Assembly: GCA_903958995.1 (NCBI GenBank)
Contig: CAJBVG010000101.1
Coordinates: 1-25,093, forward strand
Direction of reading: 5' to 3'
DNA: 25,093 nt
Origin: an uncultured bacterium
GTDB lineage: Bacteria > Bacteroidota > Bacteroidia > Sphingobacteriales > Sphingobacteriaceae
Under the pieces are notes generated by a model that saw only the letters and a program-made list of their open reading frames with translations, made no database searches and was not told where the DNA came from. The translations under genes were made by a program, and so were the position numbers. Position 1 is the stretch's first letter; every line of letters starts with the position of its first letter. This document shows, in pieces, positions 1 through 8,900 of this stretch.

Positions 1-10
1 AGTGAAAGAC

Positions 11-42
11 TTAACATTAATACACAATTGAATTAATGTTAA
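11..42 (-). terminator. AT-rich hairpin after the minus-strand hypothetical gene
   Basis: A perfect 11-bp inverted repeat (TTAACATTAAT at 11-21, ATTAATGTTAA at 32-42) encloses a 10-nt loop and begins 1 base beyond the TAA stop (44-46) of the minus-strand gene. The position fits a transcription terminator for that gene. The stem is almost all A/T and only a short, interrupted T run follows on the minus strand, so it would be a weak intrinsic terminator at best. Confidence 0.4.
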
Positions 43-43
43 T

Positions 44-1009
44 TTAATAAAGAAAGGTTTTAGCTTTGTTCGGATCTTGCAAAATCTCTACTCTTGAGTA
101 ATTCCAAGGTTTCCAGAAGGCTTCTAATACTTGTCCGTAGGTTTTTTCTTCCCAGGTTTCGAAAATTTTACGGTTACCAATATTCGATTCTACATTGCTC
201 ACGTATATGGTATCTTGGTGTTCAGTAAAGCTAAAATCAGGTAGAATAGAAAGTAAATAATTAGAGTAATAAACCCTAGCCGCTATCTCTTCGAACTGAA
301 TTAAAGAAAGTTCTTTATCGATAAATTTTTTAAGTTTTTCTTGATGATATGACTTGTTATATTCTGTATCCAATAAGCATACAATCACACCTAGCTTTTT
401 ATAACGGAATGAAAGAGTAAGTGTATTAATTTCGTTTCGATGTTCCAGTGTGGGTATGCCTTCTTCTTCAATTAATTTAAATTGAAACAATGAAAAGGGT
501 TTAGGATCATCCCATTCAAACGACATGATTATAGATTGCATTAAGTGATGGAGTTTTCTGAATTTATCTACTAATACAGGAGAAACTTTAAATCCATCTT
601 CTTTATACTCATCACTTTTTAATCCATTTCGAATTTCTGCACTCACTAATCCATACACCATTACTCCTGCCCATTGAAACCATTCGATATCCGAAAGTAT
701 TGAAGCATCGCCTGTTTCAAAAGCTTGTTTAGATTTTATATTGATGATGCTAATCTTGTCGGCAACCTCACTTGATACTCCCAAGTACAAATCTTGATAG
801 GTACAAAACGATTCATCTAGTAACTTAAAGGCTTTATCATGTAACTCTTCTGATTCCATTAACCAATTCGGGAAAACAGATATCCTATCAATTCCCTTCG
901 ATACTGGAATTCCCGTTAAGAAACATTTTGCTCCAACTAAGTCGAAACTCTTAAAGGGGTCGTATAAGTGTACTTCGTTCATCGACACAAAAATATTAAT
1001 CATTTCCAT
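44..1009 (-). CDS. hypothetical cytoplasmic protein, unrecognised family
   Basis: Open frame of about 321 residues that I do not recognise. It has no signal peptide and no obvious membrane span, so it is probably cytoplasmic. Near the N-terminus is a KCFLTG stretch followed by ISVFPNWLM and LHDKAFKLLDES, which look like a conserved block. There is only one cysteine in the KCFLTG block and no CxxC pair, so a zinc ribbon is not supported. The middle contains IEWFQWAGVMVYGLV and the C-terminus is rich in aromatic and acidic residues. I chose the ATG at 1009. A TTG at 1012 extends the frame by one codon, and an ATG at 1003 is also possible. The gene is divergent from the epimerase with fewer than 30 bases between starts, so the promoters must overlap or lie within the neighbouring gene. 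Length and composition look like a real gene. Function is unknown. Confidence 0.75.
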   Translation of the reverse strand: MEMINIFVSMNEVHLYDPFKSFDLVGAKCFLTGIPVSKGIDRISVFPNWLMESEELHDKAFKLLDESFCTYQDLYLGVSSEVADKISIINIKSKQAFETGDASILSDIEWFQWAGVMVYGLVSAEIRNGLKSDEYKEDGFKVSPVLVDKFRKLHHLMQSIIMSFEWDDPKPFSLFQFKLIEEEGIPTLEHRNEINTLTLSFRYKKLGVIVCLLDTEYNKSYHQEKLKKFIDKELSLIQFEEIAARVYYSNYLLSILPDFSFTEHQDTIYVSNVESNIGNRKIFETWEEKTYGQVLEAFWKPWNYSRVEILQDPNKAKTFLY

Positions 1010-1025
1010 CAATTAGATTTGTTTA

Positions 1026-1033
1026 TATCTTTA
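1026..1033 (+). promoter_or_regulatory. possible -7 box of the epimerase gene
   Basis: TATCTTTA matches the Bacteroidota -7 consensus TAnnTTTG at all but the last base and ends 4 bases before the ATG at 1038. I see no TTG -33 element at the usual spacing. If used, transcription would begin at about the start codon, giving a leaderless mRNA. This is a weak call. Confidence 0.25.
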
Positions 1034-1037
1034 TTTA

Positions 1038-2033
1038 ATGAAAATACAATTTGAAGCATTTCAACTTGCTCTAAACTACCCATTTAAAATTTCTGACTAT
1101 AGCAGAACCAGCACACCTATTGTATTTGTGCGCATTTCTGATGGTGGATTTGAAGGCATTGGCGAAGCTTCTATGCCTCCGTATTTAGGGGAATCCATCG
1201 AATCGGCTTCTCATTTCCTTTCGATGCTTCAGTTTGAAGAGTTTACTTCGATACCGGAGATGCTTTATAAAGTAGATACGATTGCCCCAGGAAACAATGC
1301 TGCAAAAGCTGCTGTCGACTTAGCGCTACACGATTGGTATGGGAAGAAAAATAACATTCCACTATACAAACACTTTAATAGTAATCCCGCACTAATGCCT
1401 CCTACCTCTTTTACATTAGGCATTGATTCAATTGAGGTTCTTCGTGAAAAAATAAAAGATACCGACCCCTTTCATCGAATTAAAATAAAATTAGGTTCAG
1501 AGAACGATAAAGAAATTGTAGAGAATATTAGAAGTATTACCGACAAAGAAATATTAGTGGATGCTAACCGAGGTTGGAAAACCAAAGAATATGCTGCAGA
1601 AATGATTGATTGGCTTGCTACAAAAAACTGTATCTTGGTGGAACAGCCTATGCCCGTTGATTCGTATGAGGATATGCTCTGGTTAAAATCTCGTTCTGCC
1701 CTACCATTATTCGCCGATGAATCGTGTAAGCGTATAGAAGATATTGAACATATAAAAGATGGATTCCATGGCATCAATATTAAACTGATGAAATCAACTG
1801 GATTGTTAGAAGCTTCAACAATGATTCAACTCGCACGTGATCGTTCTTTAAAAGTAATGATTGGTTGTATGAGTGAATCGTCATGTGGTATTATGGCAGC
1901 GGCTGCTCTCGCTCCTCAATGTGATTACGCCGATTTAGATAGTACTTGGATGGTGAGTAACAACCCCTTCAAAACGCCAACTTTAACAGATGGGAAAATT
2001 GTATTGAGTGATGTAGCTGGTATTGGATACTAA
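1038..2033 (+). CDS. dipeptide epimerase (L-Ala-D/L-Glu epimerase type), enolase superfamily
   Basis: Member of the muconate-lactonizing subgroup of the enolase superfamily, 331 residues, close to the usual length. The capping domain is roughly residues 1-115 and the barrel follows. Visible active-site elements are the KxK pair (K149, K151) in RIKIKLGS, metal ligands D175 (LVDANRGW), E202 (VEQP) and D227 (FADES), and the second general base K249/K252 in INIKLMKSTG. Near the C-terminus, D299 and D301 in DYADLDS form the DxD that binds the substrate amino group in characterised L-Ala-D/L-Glu epimerases, which supports dipeptide epimerase over muconate cycloisomerase or o-succinylbenzoate synthase. 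The expected role is cytoplasmic epimerisation of L-Ala-D-Glu during murein peptide recycling. The exact dipeptide preference cannot be read from sequence, and no other murein-recycling gene is adjacent. It converges on the metalloprotease gene. Confidence 0.92.
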   Translation: MKIQFEAFQLALNYPFKISDYSRTSTPIVFVRISDGGFEGIGEASMPPYLGESIESASHFLSMLQFEEFTSIPEMLYKVDTIAPGNNAAKAAVDLALHDWYGKKNNIPLYKHFNSNPALMPPTSFTLGIDSIEVLREKIKDTDPFHRIKIKLGSENDKEIVENIRSITDKEILVDANRGWKTKEYAAEMIDWLATKNCILVEQPMPVDSYEDMLWLKSRSALPLFADESCKRIEDIEHIKDGFHGINIKLMKSTGLLEASTMIQLARDRSLKVMIGCMSESSCGIMAAAALAPQCDYADLDSTWMVSNNPFKTPTLTDGKIVLSDVAGIGY

Positions 2034-2034
2034 A

Positions 2035-2065
2035 AAAGGTCCTCACATTTTCACGGAGGACCTTT
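2035..2065. terminator. bidirectional hairpin between convergent genes
   Basis: AAAGGTCCTC (2035-2044) pairs perfectly with GAGGACCTTT (2056-2065) around an 11-nt loop. Read on the minus strand the stem is followed by a run of T from the plus-strand A tract (2032-2037), a good intrinsic terminator for the protease gene. On the plus strand the T tail is short (TTTCT). It begins 1-2 bases after the epimerase stop, so it could serve both converging transcripts. Confidence 0.75.
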
Positions 2066-2098
2066 CTAATCCCGATAGCTATCGGGACTAACATCTCA
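2062..2098 (-). repeat. 37-bp palindromic intergenic repeat, copy 1
   Basis: Contains the 18-bp perfect palindrome TCCCGATAGCTATCGGGA (2070-2087). Read on the minus strand, the palindrome and its flanks match 24069-24105 at 35 of 37 positions. It lies 10 bases beyond the stop codon of the metalloprotease gene, in the same gene-relative orientation as the copy after groEL. It overlaps the 3' arm of the neighbouring terminator hairpin. No T tract follows directly, so it is not a standard intrinsic terminator on its own. It is probably a genome-wide short repeat of REP type. Confidence 0.8.
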
Positions 2099-2108
2099 AT
2101 TCTTACTA

Positions 2109-4670
2109 CTACTTCTCGAATGCATGATTAATCTCCATCACCACATGATCTCTGTGGGCTTTGGTATCTGCATTACCAGTAGCGGTAGCCATCATCGTTT
2201 TAATAGCTTTTAATTGCGCCATTGCATTTGATTGTGCTTGGTAAGTGTAAGCATCAGACTTCATCGCTGCAGCTAAATTCTTTACATATTCTAATTGCAA
2301 ATTTTGACGGTAGCTATTAACATTTCCTACTAAATCTGCTTTGAAAATTCCATCGGTTAATTCACGCATCATTTCATTTAATGAATATGTGCTTCCAATT
2401 AATTGAATGTCGGTCATGCGTTTTGTAACACTAGTGCTTAACAAATGCGACAATACTGCTTTCTGAATATTTAATACACGATCGTGAATTTTCGGATCTT
2501 CATTTCCTCCGTTAAATCCTCTGCGTTGATATTGTAAGTACGCAAAGAAATCTGCTGGCATATCAAATGCATTCGGTGCAAAAACATATTCGTTTAGTGC
2601 TTTCATTGCTCTCTTCTGATCTGCTGCAGATACTGGTGCCATTGGTTTCGAAGTACTTTTTTGCTCAGGGAAACTTCTATCTACATAAACACCACCAACA
2701 TAGCGCGAGATTACTCCTGCTGCAGTTCCATACTCACCTGAAGTAACTAAATATGCGTTTCGTAATTCTTGATATGATTGTCCGTCTTTAATGTATTTTG
2801 CTTTTAACCCTTTAACTAAGTTGTTTGCTAATTTCATTCTATCAATAGAATAAGTAATGGCATCCGAACTTAAATCGTTAATCATTACTCGTGGATCAAT
2901 TCCTTTTCCAGGAGCACGCATATCATCAGCATCATTTCCAAATGTTAATTGTGGCTCGTTCGATCTGCTTAATAATTTTTTCATTCGATCTGCTTCTGCT
3001 TTTGCATCGTTTAATGATGTTGCATAACCAAACTCTATTGCCCATAAATCATAAGGTCCTGGTTTCATGGTGAAGTATTGACCTTGCTTTGTTCTATCTA
3101 AAGAAACGTTCGCAGCTGGATAATCCATTACCGAACCCGTCAAGCCAACCTTTGCTGTTAACTCTTTATTGTTAATGGCAATGGGGTCGTGCAACTGACT
3201 AGCTTTCATGTTATGGTTCAATCCGAAGGTATGACCAACTTCATGTAATACTAAATAATATAATGATTGTTTGATGTAATCACTCTTCTCTAAATCGCTA
3301 GATGTATAAGCCGATAATGCAACATTACCAAACTGCGTAGCTTGTGTGAAGTAACTTCCAATATCACATGTTTGATTGTTTGCATGCAACTCTGGGAACT
3401 CATCAATTAAATTTAAACCTGCTGCATCAAATAATTTTTCTTGTTTTAATCTATTCGTAAAGAACACATATTCCAACATAATGTCGGCACCTAAAATTTG
3501 TCCTGTACGTGGATTCACGAAACTTGGCCCGTAACCACCGAATGGTGGGAATGGTGAAGATGTCCAACGTAATACGTTGTAACGAATATCGCCTGCATCC
3601 CAAGATGCTGTATCCGATTGCACTTCGCAACGAATTGCATTTTTAAAACCTGCTTTTTCAAACGCAATATTCCAAGTTAATACCGCTGCTTTAATGGTCT
3701 CTCTAAATTCTACTGGTGTAGTATTTTCAATCCACCAAGTAATAGGTTCTACTGGTTCAGATAATGCTGCGGCAGGATCTTTCTTTTCTAAATTCCAACG
3801 GTTAATCACATCATGATAAGGTGTTGCCGATTGAGAAGTCATGTCCTCAATTTGTTGCATAAAATAACCTACACGTGGATCATCAAATCTTGGCTTGAAA
3901 TTATTTTGAGGTACTTCAATAATACTGTGTTGAATTTTCACTGTTACCGAACGAGCGTCTGTAACATCCGGCCCACCACCGTTTGATGGACTTGGGTTAT
4001 CATATACATACTCAACAACGATGTCGGTATTTTTAGGATAATTTCTTAGGCTAGCAAATTTTGTTTTCTCTTTGCTTAATTGTCCTAAGCTAAAAGATGC
4101 ACCCGGACGAGCATTTGGATTTGGTGATGGTTTTATTTGCGATAGGTTTTCTACCAAAAATAAATCATCTGCTTTGATTAAATAATTATCGCCTTCTTCT
4201 GCTGCAATTTTTAAACTTGCTAAAATAGGTTTGTTGATGTTTGCATCAGATGATTTCGAAATTGCATTCGCTGCATCGAAATAATAATTCGTGTTTTCTT
4301 TTACGAATTCTATTTTATCATAATATTTTCTGATACTGAATACTTCATTATCTCTAAATGATCCTTTGAAAAATCCAGCACTAACCGCACCATTTTCTGA
4401 GTAGTTAAAATAAACAAACTCTTTATTGAGTTGGTCTTTTCTAATTTTCATATATACCGAACCATTGGTGGTGTCTTGGTAAAGAGTAAATAAACCATCT
4501 TTCGATTTGGTTGGTTTAATAATTTCCTTAATGGTTTTCTTAGCATCCTTTTTAGGTGCTTCGGCTGCTGGCGGTGGAGTATCTTTCTTTTTCCTTTTTG
4601 CATAAGTTGGATTACTAAATCCAGCGATACTTACACAAATTGCCATTGAATAAATAAGCGTTTTTCTCAT
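2109..4670 (-). CDS. exported zinc-dependent metalloprotease (DUF5117/DUF4953 type)
   Basis: An 853-residue secreted or periplasmic protease. Residues 1-24 form a signal peptide (hydrophobic core, cut near TYA/KRK), followed by a Lys/Pro/Ala-rich linker to about residue 55. The N-terminal half matches the DUF5117/5118 style of Bacteroidota proteases. The catalytic part has the extended zinc motif HEVGHTFGLNH (H476, E477, H480, H486) and a metzincin-like Met-turn, VMDYPA around M515. No lipobox is visible, so it is predicted soluble or surface-associated rather than a lipoprotein. Substrates are unknown. The last codon is followed by three in-frame stops, TAG TAG TAA (2111-2103). The gene stands alone: the upstream neighbour is divergent and the downstream one convergent. 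Protease class is confident from the motifs. The DUF names come from memory of the family. Confidence 0.93.
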   Translation of the reverse strand: MRKTLIYSMAICVSIAGFSNPTYAKRKKKDTPPPAAEAPKKDAKKTIKEIIKPTKSKDGLFTLYQDTTNGSVYMKIRKDQLNKEFVYFNYSENGAVSAGFFKGSFRDNEVFSIRKYYDKIEFVKENTNYYFDAANAISKSSDANINKPILASLKIAAEEGDNYLIKADDLFLVENLSQIKPSPNPNARPGASFSLGQLSKEKTKFASLRNYPKNTDIVVEYVYDNPSPSNGGGPDVTDARSVTVKIQHSIIEVPQNNFKPRFDDPRVGYFMQQIEDMTSQSATPYHDVINRWNLEKKDPAAALSEPVEPITWWIENTTPVEFRETIKAAVLTWNIAFEKAGFKNAIRCEVQSDTASWDAGDIRYNVLRWTSSPFPPFGGYGPSFVNPRTGQILGADIMLEYVFFTNRLKQEKLFDAAGLNLIDEFPELHANNQTCDIGSYFTQATQFGNVALSAYTSSDLEKSDYIKQSLYYLVLHEVGHTFGLNHNMKASQLHDPIAINNKELTAKVGLTGSVMDYPAANVSLDRTKQGQYFTMKPGPYDLWAIEFGYATSLNDAKAEADRMKKLLSRSNEPQLTFGNDADDMRAPGKGIDPRVMINDLSSDAITYSIDRMKLANNLVKGLKAKYIKDGQSYQELRNAYLVTSGEYGTAAGVISRYVGGVYVDRSFPEQKSTSKPMAPVSAADQKRAMKALNEYVFAPNAFDMPADFFAYLQYQRRGFNGGNEDPKIHDRVLNIQKAVLSHLLSTSVTKRMTDIQLIGSTYSLNEMMRELTDGIFKADLVGNVNSYRQNLQLEYVKNLAAAMKSDAYTYQAQSNAMAQLKAIKTMMATATGNADTKAHRDHVVMEINHAFEK

Positions 4671-4773
4671 AAATTTTTTGGGTTAAGCAATTTTAAACAT
4701 AATATATTTCTGAGCAAAAATCCCTTATCAAACTAATTTTTTACAATTAAAATGCTTTTTGAGTATGAATGCC

Positions 4774-4781
4774 TAGCTTTG
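4774..4781 (+). promoter_or_regulatory. -7 box of the RNA methyltransferase unit
   Basis: TAGCTTTG is a perfect match to the Bacteroidota -7 consensus TAnnTTTG. It ends 4 bases before the ATG at 4786, which would place the transcription start at or next to the start codon. No clear -33 TTG lies 19-21 bases upstream. The 115-base gap 4671-4785 also has to hold the promoter of the divergent protease; a possible TATGTTTA is present there on the minus strand. Confidence 0.45.
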
Positions 4782-4785
4782 TGGC

Positions 4786-5958
4786 ATGAGCATTTTATTT
4801 ACCAAAGAGAGCCGAATCGTTATTACTTGCCCAAAATTCATGTCTTCCTACCTTAGTGAGGAGGTTCATGCCTTAGGATATACGATTACCGAAGAATGGA
4901 GTACAGGTGTAGCTATTGAAGGCACATTGAACGATTGTATCAAAATAAACATGAACATTCGTACTGGAAACCAGGTGCTTTGGTTATGGTCTGATGCCAT
5001 GGCTAAAAATGCTGAAGAGTTATATAATCATGCTTTAAAACTTCCTTGGGAAGATTTATTAGACCTCGATGGGTATATTTCTATTACTTCAAACGTACAA
5101 AATGAGACGATTGACAATAACCTTTTTGCCAATGTGAAGCTTAAAGATGCCATTGTTGACCGTTTTAGACATAAAACCGACATGCGACCAGATTCTGGTT
5201 CCGATAGAAATAAGACAGTTGTTCATTTGTATTGGAAAGAAGATGAAGTGGCTATTTATTTAGATACAAGTGGTGAAACCCTTTCTAAACATCAATACAG
5301 AAAGCAGCCCGGTTTAGCACCAATGCAAGAAAACTTAGCAGCGGCAACCATTTTGGCTACTAAATGGGATAAAAATTCAAATTTTGTAAATCCTATGTGT
5401 GGTTCGGGTACATTAGCTATCGAAGCTGCAATGATTGCTTTGAACAGAATACCTGGATTACTTCGTAGTAATTACGGTTTTATGCACATTAAAGGCTATG
5501 ATGATGAGTATTACGAAAAACTTCGTCACGAAGCTCGCTTAGCCGTTAAGAAATCGTTAGACTTTCAAATTATCGCAAGTGACCTCGATCCTATTGCTTT
5601 ACATGCTGCAAAATCAAATGCAAAAACTGCTGGGGTTGATATTCATATGACTTTCCGTTTAGAAGATTTCCGCGAAACTCCTTGTCCAGATGGCAAGGGT
5701 GTTGTAATATTCAATCCGGAATACGGAGAACGTTTAGGTAACTATGATGAACTCGAGCTAGTATACAAGGCTATGGGCGATTACATGAAGAAAGAAGCCA
5801 AAGGTTATTTTGGATATATATTTACTGCTAGTCCTAACCTTGCTAAAAAAGTTGGATTAAAAGCAGAACGTAAAATTGAATTCTTCAACAGTACATTAGA
5901 GTGTCGTTTACTCGAATATGAATTGTACGATGGAAGTCGTAGAGTTGAAAAACGATAA
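4786..5958 (+). CDS. THUMP-domain class I SAM-dependent RNA methyltransferase (RlmL/TrmN-like)
   Basis: A 390-residue RNA base methyltransferase. Residues about 1-60 are a ferredoxin-like N-terminal part, a THUMP RNA-binding domain covers about 60-165, and a Rossmann methyltransferase domain runs from about 180 to the end. SAM-binding motif I is NPMCGSGT (202-209), and the acidic ribose contact is in IASDLDP (D266/D268). The catalytic motif reads NPEYGERLG (N310-P311-E312-Y313) where most RlmL and TrmN relatives have NPPY. The family suggests N2-guanine methylation of 23S rRNA or tRNA, but the target cannot be fixed by eye. Unlike E. coli RlmL there is no RlmK half, as the protein ends after the first methyltransferase domain. 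It is followed 34 bases later by the histidine kinase gene on the same strand and is probably co-transcribed with it. Confidence 0.9.
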   Translation: MSILFTKESRIVITCPKFMSSYLSEEVHALGYTITEEWSTGVAIEGTLNDCIKINMNIRTGNQVLWLWSDAMAKNAEELYNHALKLPWEDLLDLDGYISITSNVQNETIDNNLFANVKLKDAIVDRFRHKTDMRPDSGSDRNKTVVHLYWKEDEVAIYLDTSGETLSKHQYRKQPGLAPMQENLAAATILATKWDKNSNFVNPMCGSGTLAIEAAMIALNRIPGLLRSNYGFMHIKGYDDEYYEKLRHEARLAVKKSLDFQIIASDLDPIALHAAKSNAKTAGVDIHMTFRLEDFRETPCPDGKGVVIFNPEYGERLGNYDELELVYKAMGDYMKKEAKGYFGYIFTASPNLAKKVGLKAERKIEFFNSTLECRLLEYELYDGSRRVEKR

Positions 5959-5992
5959 TGTTTTGTTAAATTAGTGTTCTAGACAAAGAACC

Positions 5993-8900
5993 GTGTCGAA
6001 ATATTTAAGAAATAGTCGCAATTTTTTCTTCATCAGTGTTTTCATTATTCTGTTAGTTCAGCTTATTGGCTTATGGACTAAACCAGAAATTGTTGAGGGG
6101 CGTGCTGGGAAATCGTTAAGTGCCGAGATCCAAAATTACGACAGGTTAATGCAGAACTTCTGCGATAATAGTTCCCTGGATACAATTCTAAAAGATAATT
6201 ACGCTACACATAATAATAAAAACTGGGAGAAGTTCATTACTCTTACTAAAGACAATCCCTTTATTACTATTGTCTATCAAAAAGATAAAATTAAATACTG
6301 GTCGAAATCCAATGTAGTGCCCGACTATGAACATTTAAAAATTAAGGAAGGTAATAATTTTAGAAAGCTTGACAATGGTTGGTACATCATCAAACAAAAG
6401 ACCATTGACAATTCAAAAGTCTTTTTAATTTTCAATGTTTACAAAGAATTTAATTATCAGAACGAATATTTAGTCAATCGATATAATCCAAGACTTGGTG
6501 TAAGTGATTATATCGAAATCAATTCCTTTGTAAAAAATAAAGGGTATATCATTCAAGATGCATCTGGGAAAAATTTATTTAGTATTAGTATAAACGAGGA
6601 AAAATACAACGCGAACCCTGCAACATTAATTATAATAGGATGGCTACTTACCTTTATTTTTTGCTACTTAACCATCAATAGTTTTGCAAAATATTTATGG
6701 CATAAAGGAGAAACACTAGCATCAGTATTATTTGTATTTGTAGTTATACTACTACTTCGTTCGGCAAGTATGTATTGGAACGTTCCTACTTCAATATATC
6801 AACTACCGCTATTCTCACCCGAAAAATATGCGAGCAACTTCTTATTCCCTTCATTAGGAGATTTAATAATCAATTTGCTTTTAATACACTGGTTAGTCTA
6901 TTTCTTGTTTGATAGAATTAAAGATTTGAATTTTAGAGTTTACAATATTCGCAAAAGCTATATTTTAACCATCGTTTTTATTATTGCCTCTTTTGGTGTA
7001 CTAGATGCTATTGATTATTTGTTTGAAGGACTAGTATCCAACTCTAACATTTCATTTGAGCTTGCTAATATTTTAAGCTTAGACCTATACAGTGTATTAG
7101 GGTTTTTCACCTTAAGCTTAATGATGTATTCGTTTTATTTATTTAACGATATGCTCATTGGTATTTTCCATCAGTTCTTTTTAAGTAAACGCGAAAAATT
7201 AAATGTATTTGTTTTCACATTAATCCTAATACTGATTAGCAAATCAATTATACATGAAGTGAGTATTCTGTTTTATACTAACACATTATTCTTAATTATT
7301 TTAGAGCGTGCTAAAAGCAGGAAACGAAATTACCTGAACCTTCTTCTTGTAGTGCTAATACTGATTGTTTTTTCAATCGCGGCTTCTTCGCGATTGTTGC
7401 ACTTTAACATTGAAAAGGAAAAAGAAAACAGACAATTATTAGCCTCTAAGCTCGAATCGGCAAATGACCCTATTGCTGAATACCTTCTCGAAGGGCTAAT
7501 TAAAAAAATTCAAAAAGATGAAGTAGTACTTAACTATTTCAAAGAATCAAAAAAAAATGGTGAATCGTTAAACTTGCGAATTCAACAATTATACTTTGGT
7601 GGTTATTTTTCAAAATATGATTTATTGGTTTATGAGTTTGATAGTGCAGGTCATGCATTGAAAGAAAGCCAGAATAAAACACTAGGGTATTTCGAAGACA
7701 TCATCAATAATAAAAGCACACCTACGTTTAATCAATATTTCTATTACCAATCGAATACCTACGGAATGCTTACCTATTACGGAAAGATTCCTCTCTACAC
7801 TAAATCCGGAAATATTGGGCAGTTAATTATTGAGCTAAAATCTAAATATTTCCGCGATGAAAATATATTCCCGGAATTGCTTTTAGAAGGCAGCTTAAAA
7901 ATGAATAAGGATTTTAACTCTTATTCCTATTCTATTTACAAATCAAACAAATTAATTTCTCAACAAGGGTCGTACCCTTATAGCTTGCAAAACATTGAAT
8001 TTGCTAGTGCTAAAGATGGATATGAGTTTTTAGAATCGAATGATTTCAATCACTTAACATATAAACCGAATAACGATTTGTTAATTGTAGTAAGCAAGCC
8101 GATAGAATCTAAAACTAAAATCCTAACCCTGTTCTCTTATATTTTTGGTTTGTTTTCTTTCTTCTTATTAATTTTTTATTTGAGAAGAACATTCGGGAAA
8201 CGATTCAATTTATTAACTATTAATTTTAAAAATATTCCTGGAAGATTTAAAATTCTATTCAAAACACGGATTCAACTTTCCTTAGTATTAACCATTATCA
8301 TCTCCTTAATTATTGTTGGTTACATCACCTTCATCTATATTACCGACCAGTACACCAAGCAACAAAATGAAAGATTAAGTCAGAAGGTTCGTTCCATATT
8401 AATTTCATTAGAAAAGCGCGCTTACTTAATTAATTATTGGAACAATACATACGACGATAAAATGTCGGTTGAGTTGAAAAGTTTATCAGATTTATATTTA
8501 TCGGATATTAATATTTACAATTTAAATGGTCATTTACTATTATCTACTCAGCCAAAAATTTTCGAAGAAGGATTAACCTCTAAACAAATGAACCCTGAGG
8601 CATATATGATTATGCGGCGCTTCGAGCGTTCTGAATTTACAACAACTGAAAAGATTGGAGCCTTGCAATATTTATCTTCTTATGCTCCTATTCGAAATTC
8701 GAATAATAAAATTGTAGGATACTTGAACCTTCCTTACTTTGCTAATAAACTAGAATATGAAGCAAGGGTATCACAGTTCTTAACAACATTCATCAACGTT
8801 TACGTATTTATATTTGTTGCTATTGGTTTCATTGCATTCTTTATTGCCAACTCCATAACCTTCCCATTAACTTTAATTGAAGAGCAATTGCGTGAAACAA

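Noticed and set aside
7374..7396. Perfect 8-bp inverted repeat (CAATCGCG / CGCGATTG) within the kinase gene
   Set aside because: It lies in the middle of a continuous coding frame in a membrane-span region, has no T tract and no partner copy in the window; probably incidental.
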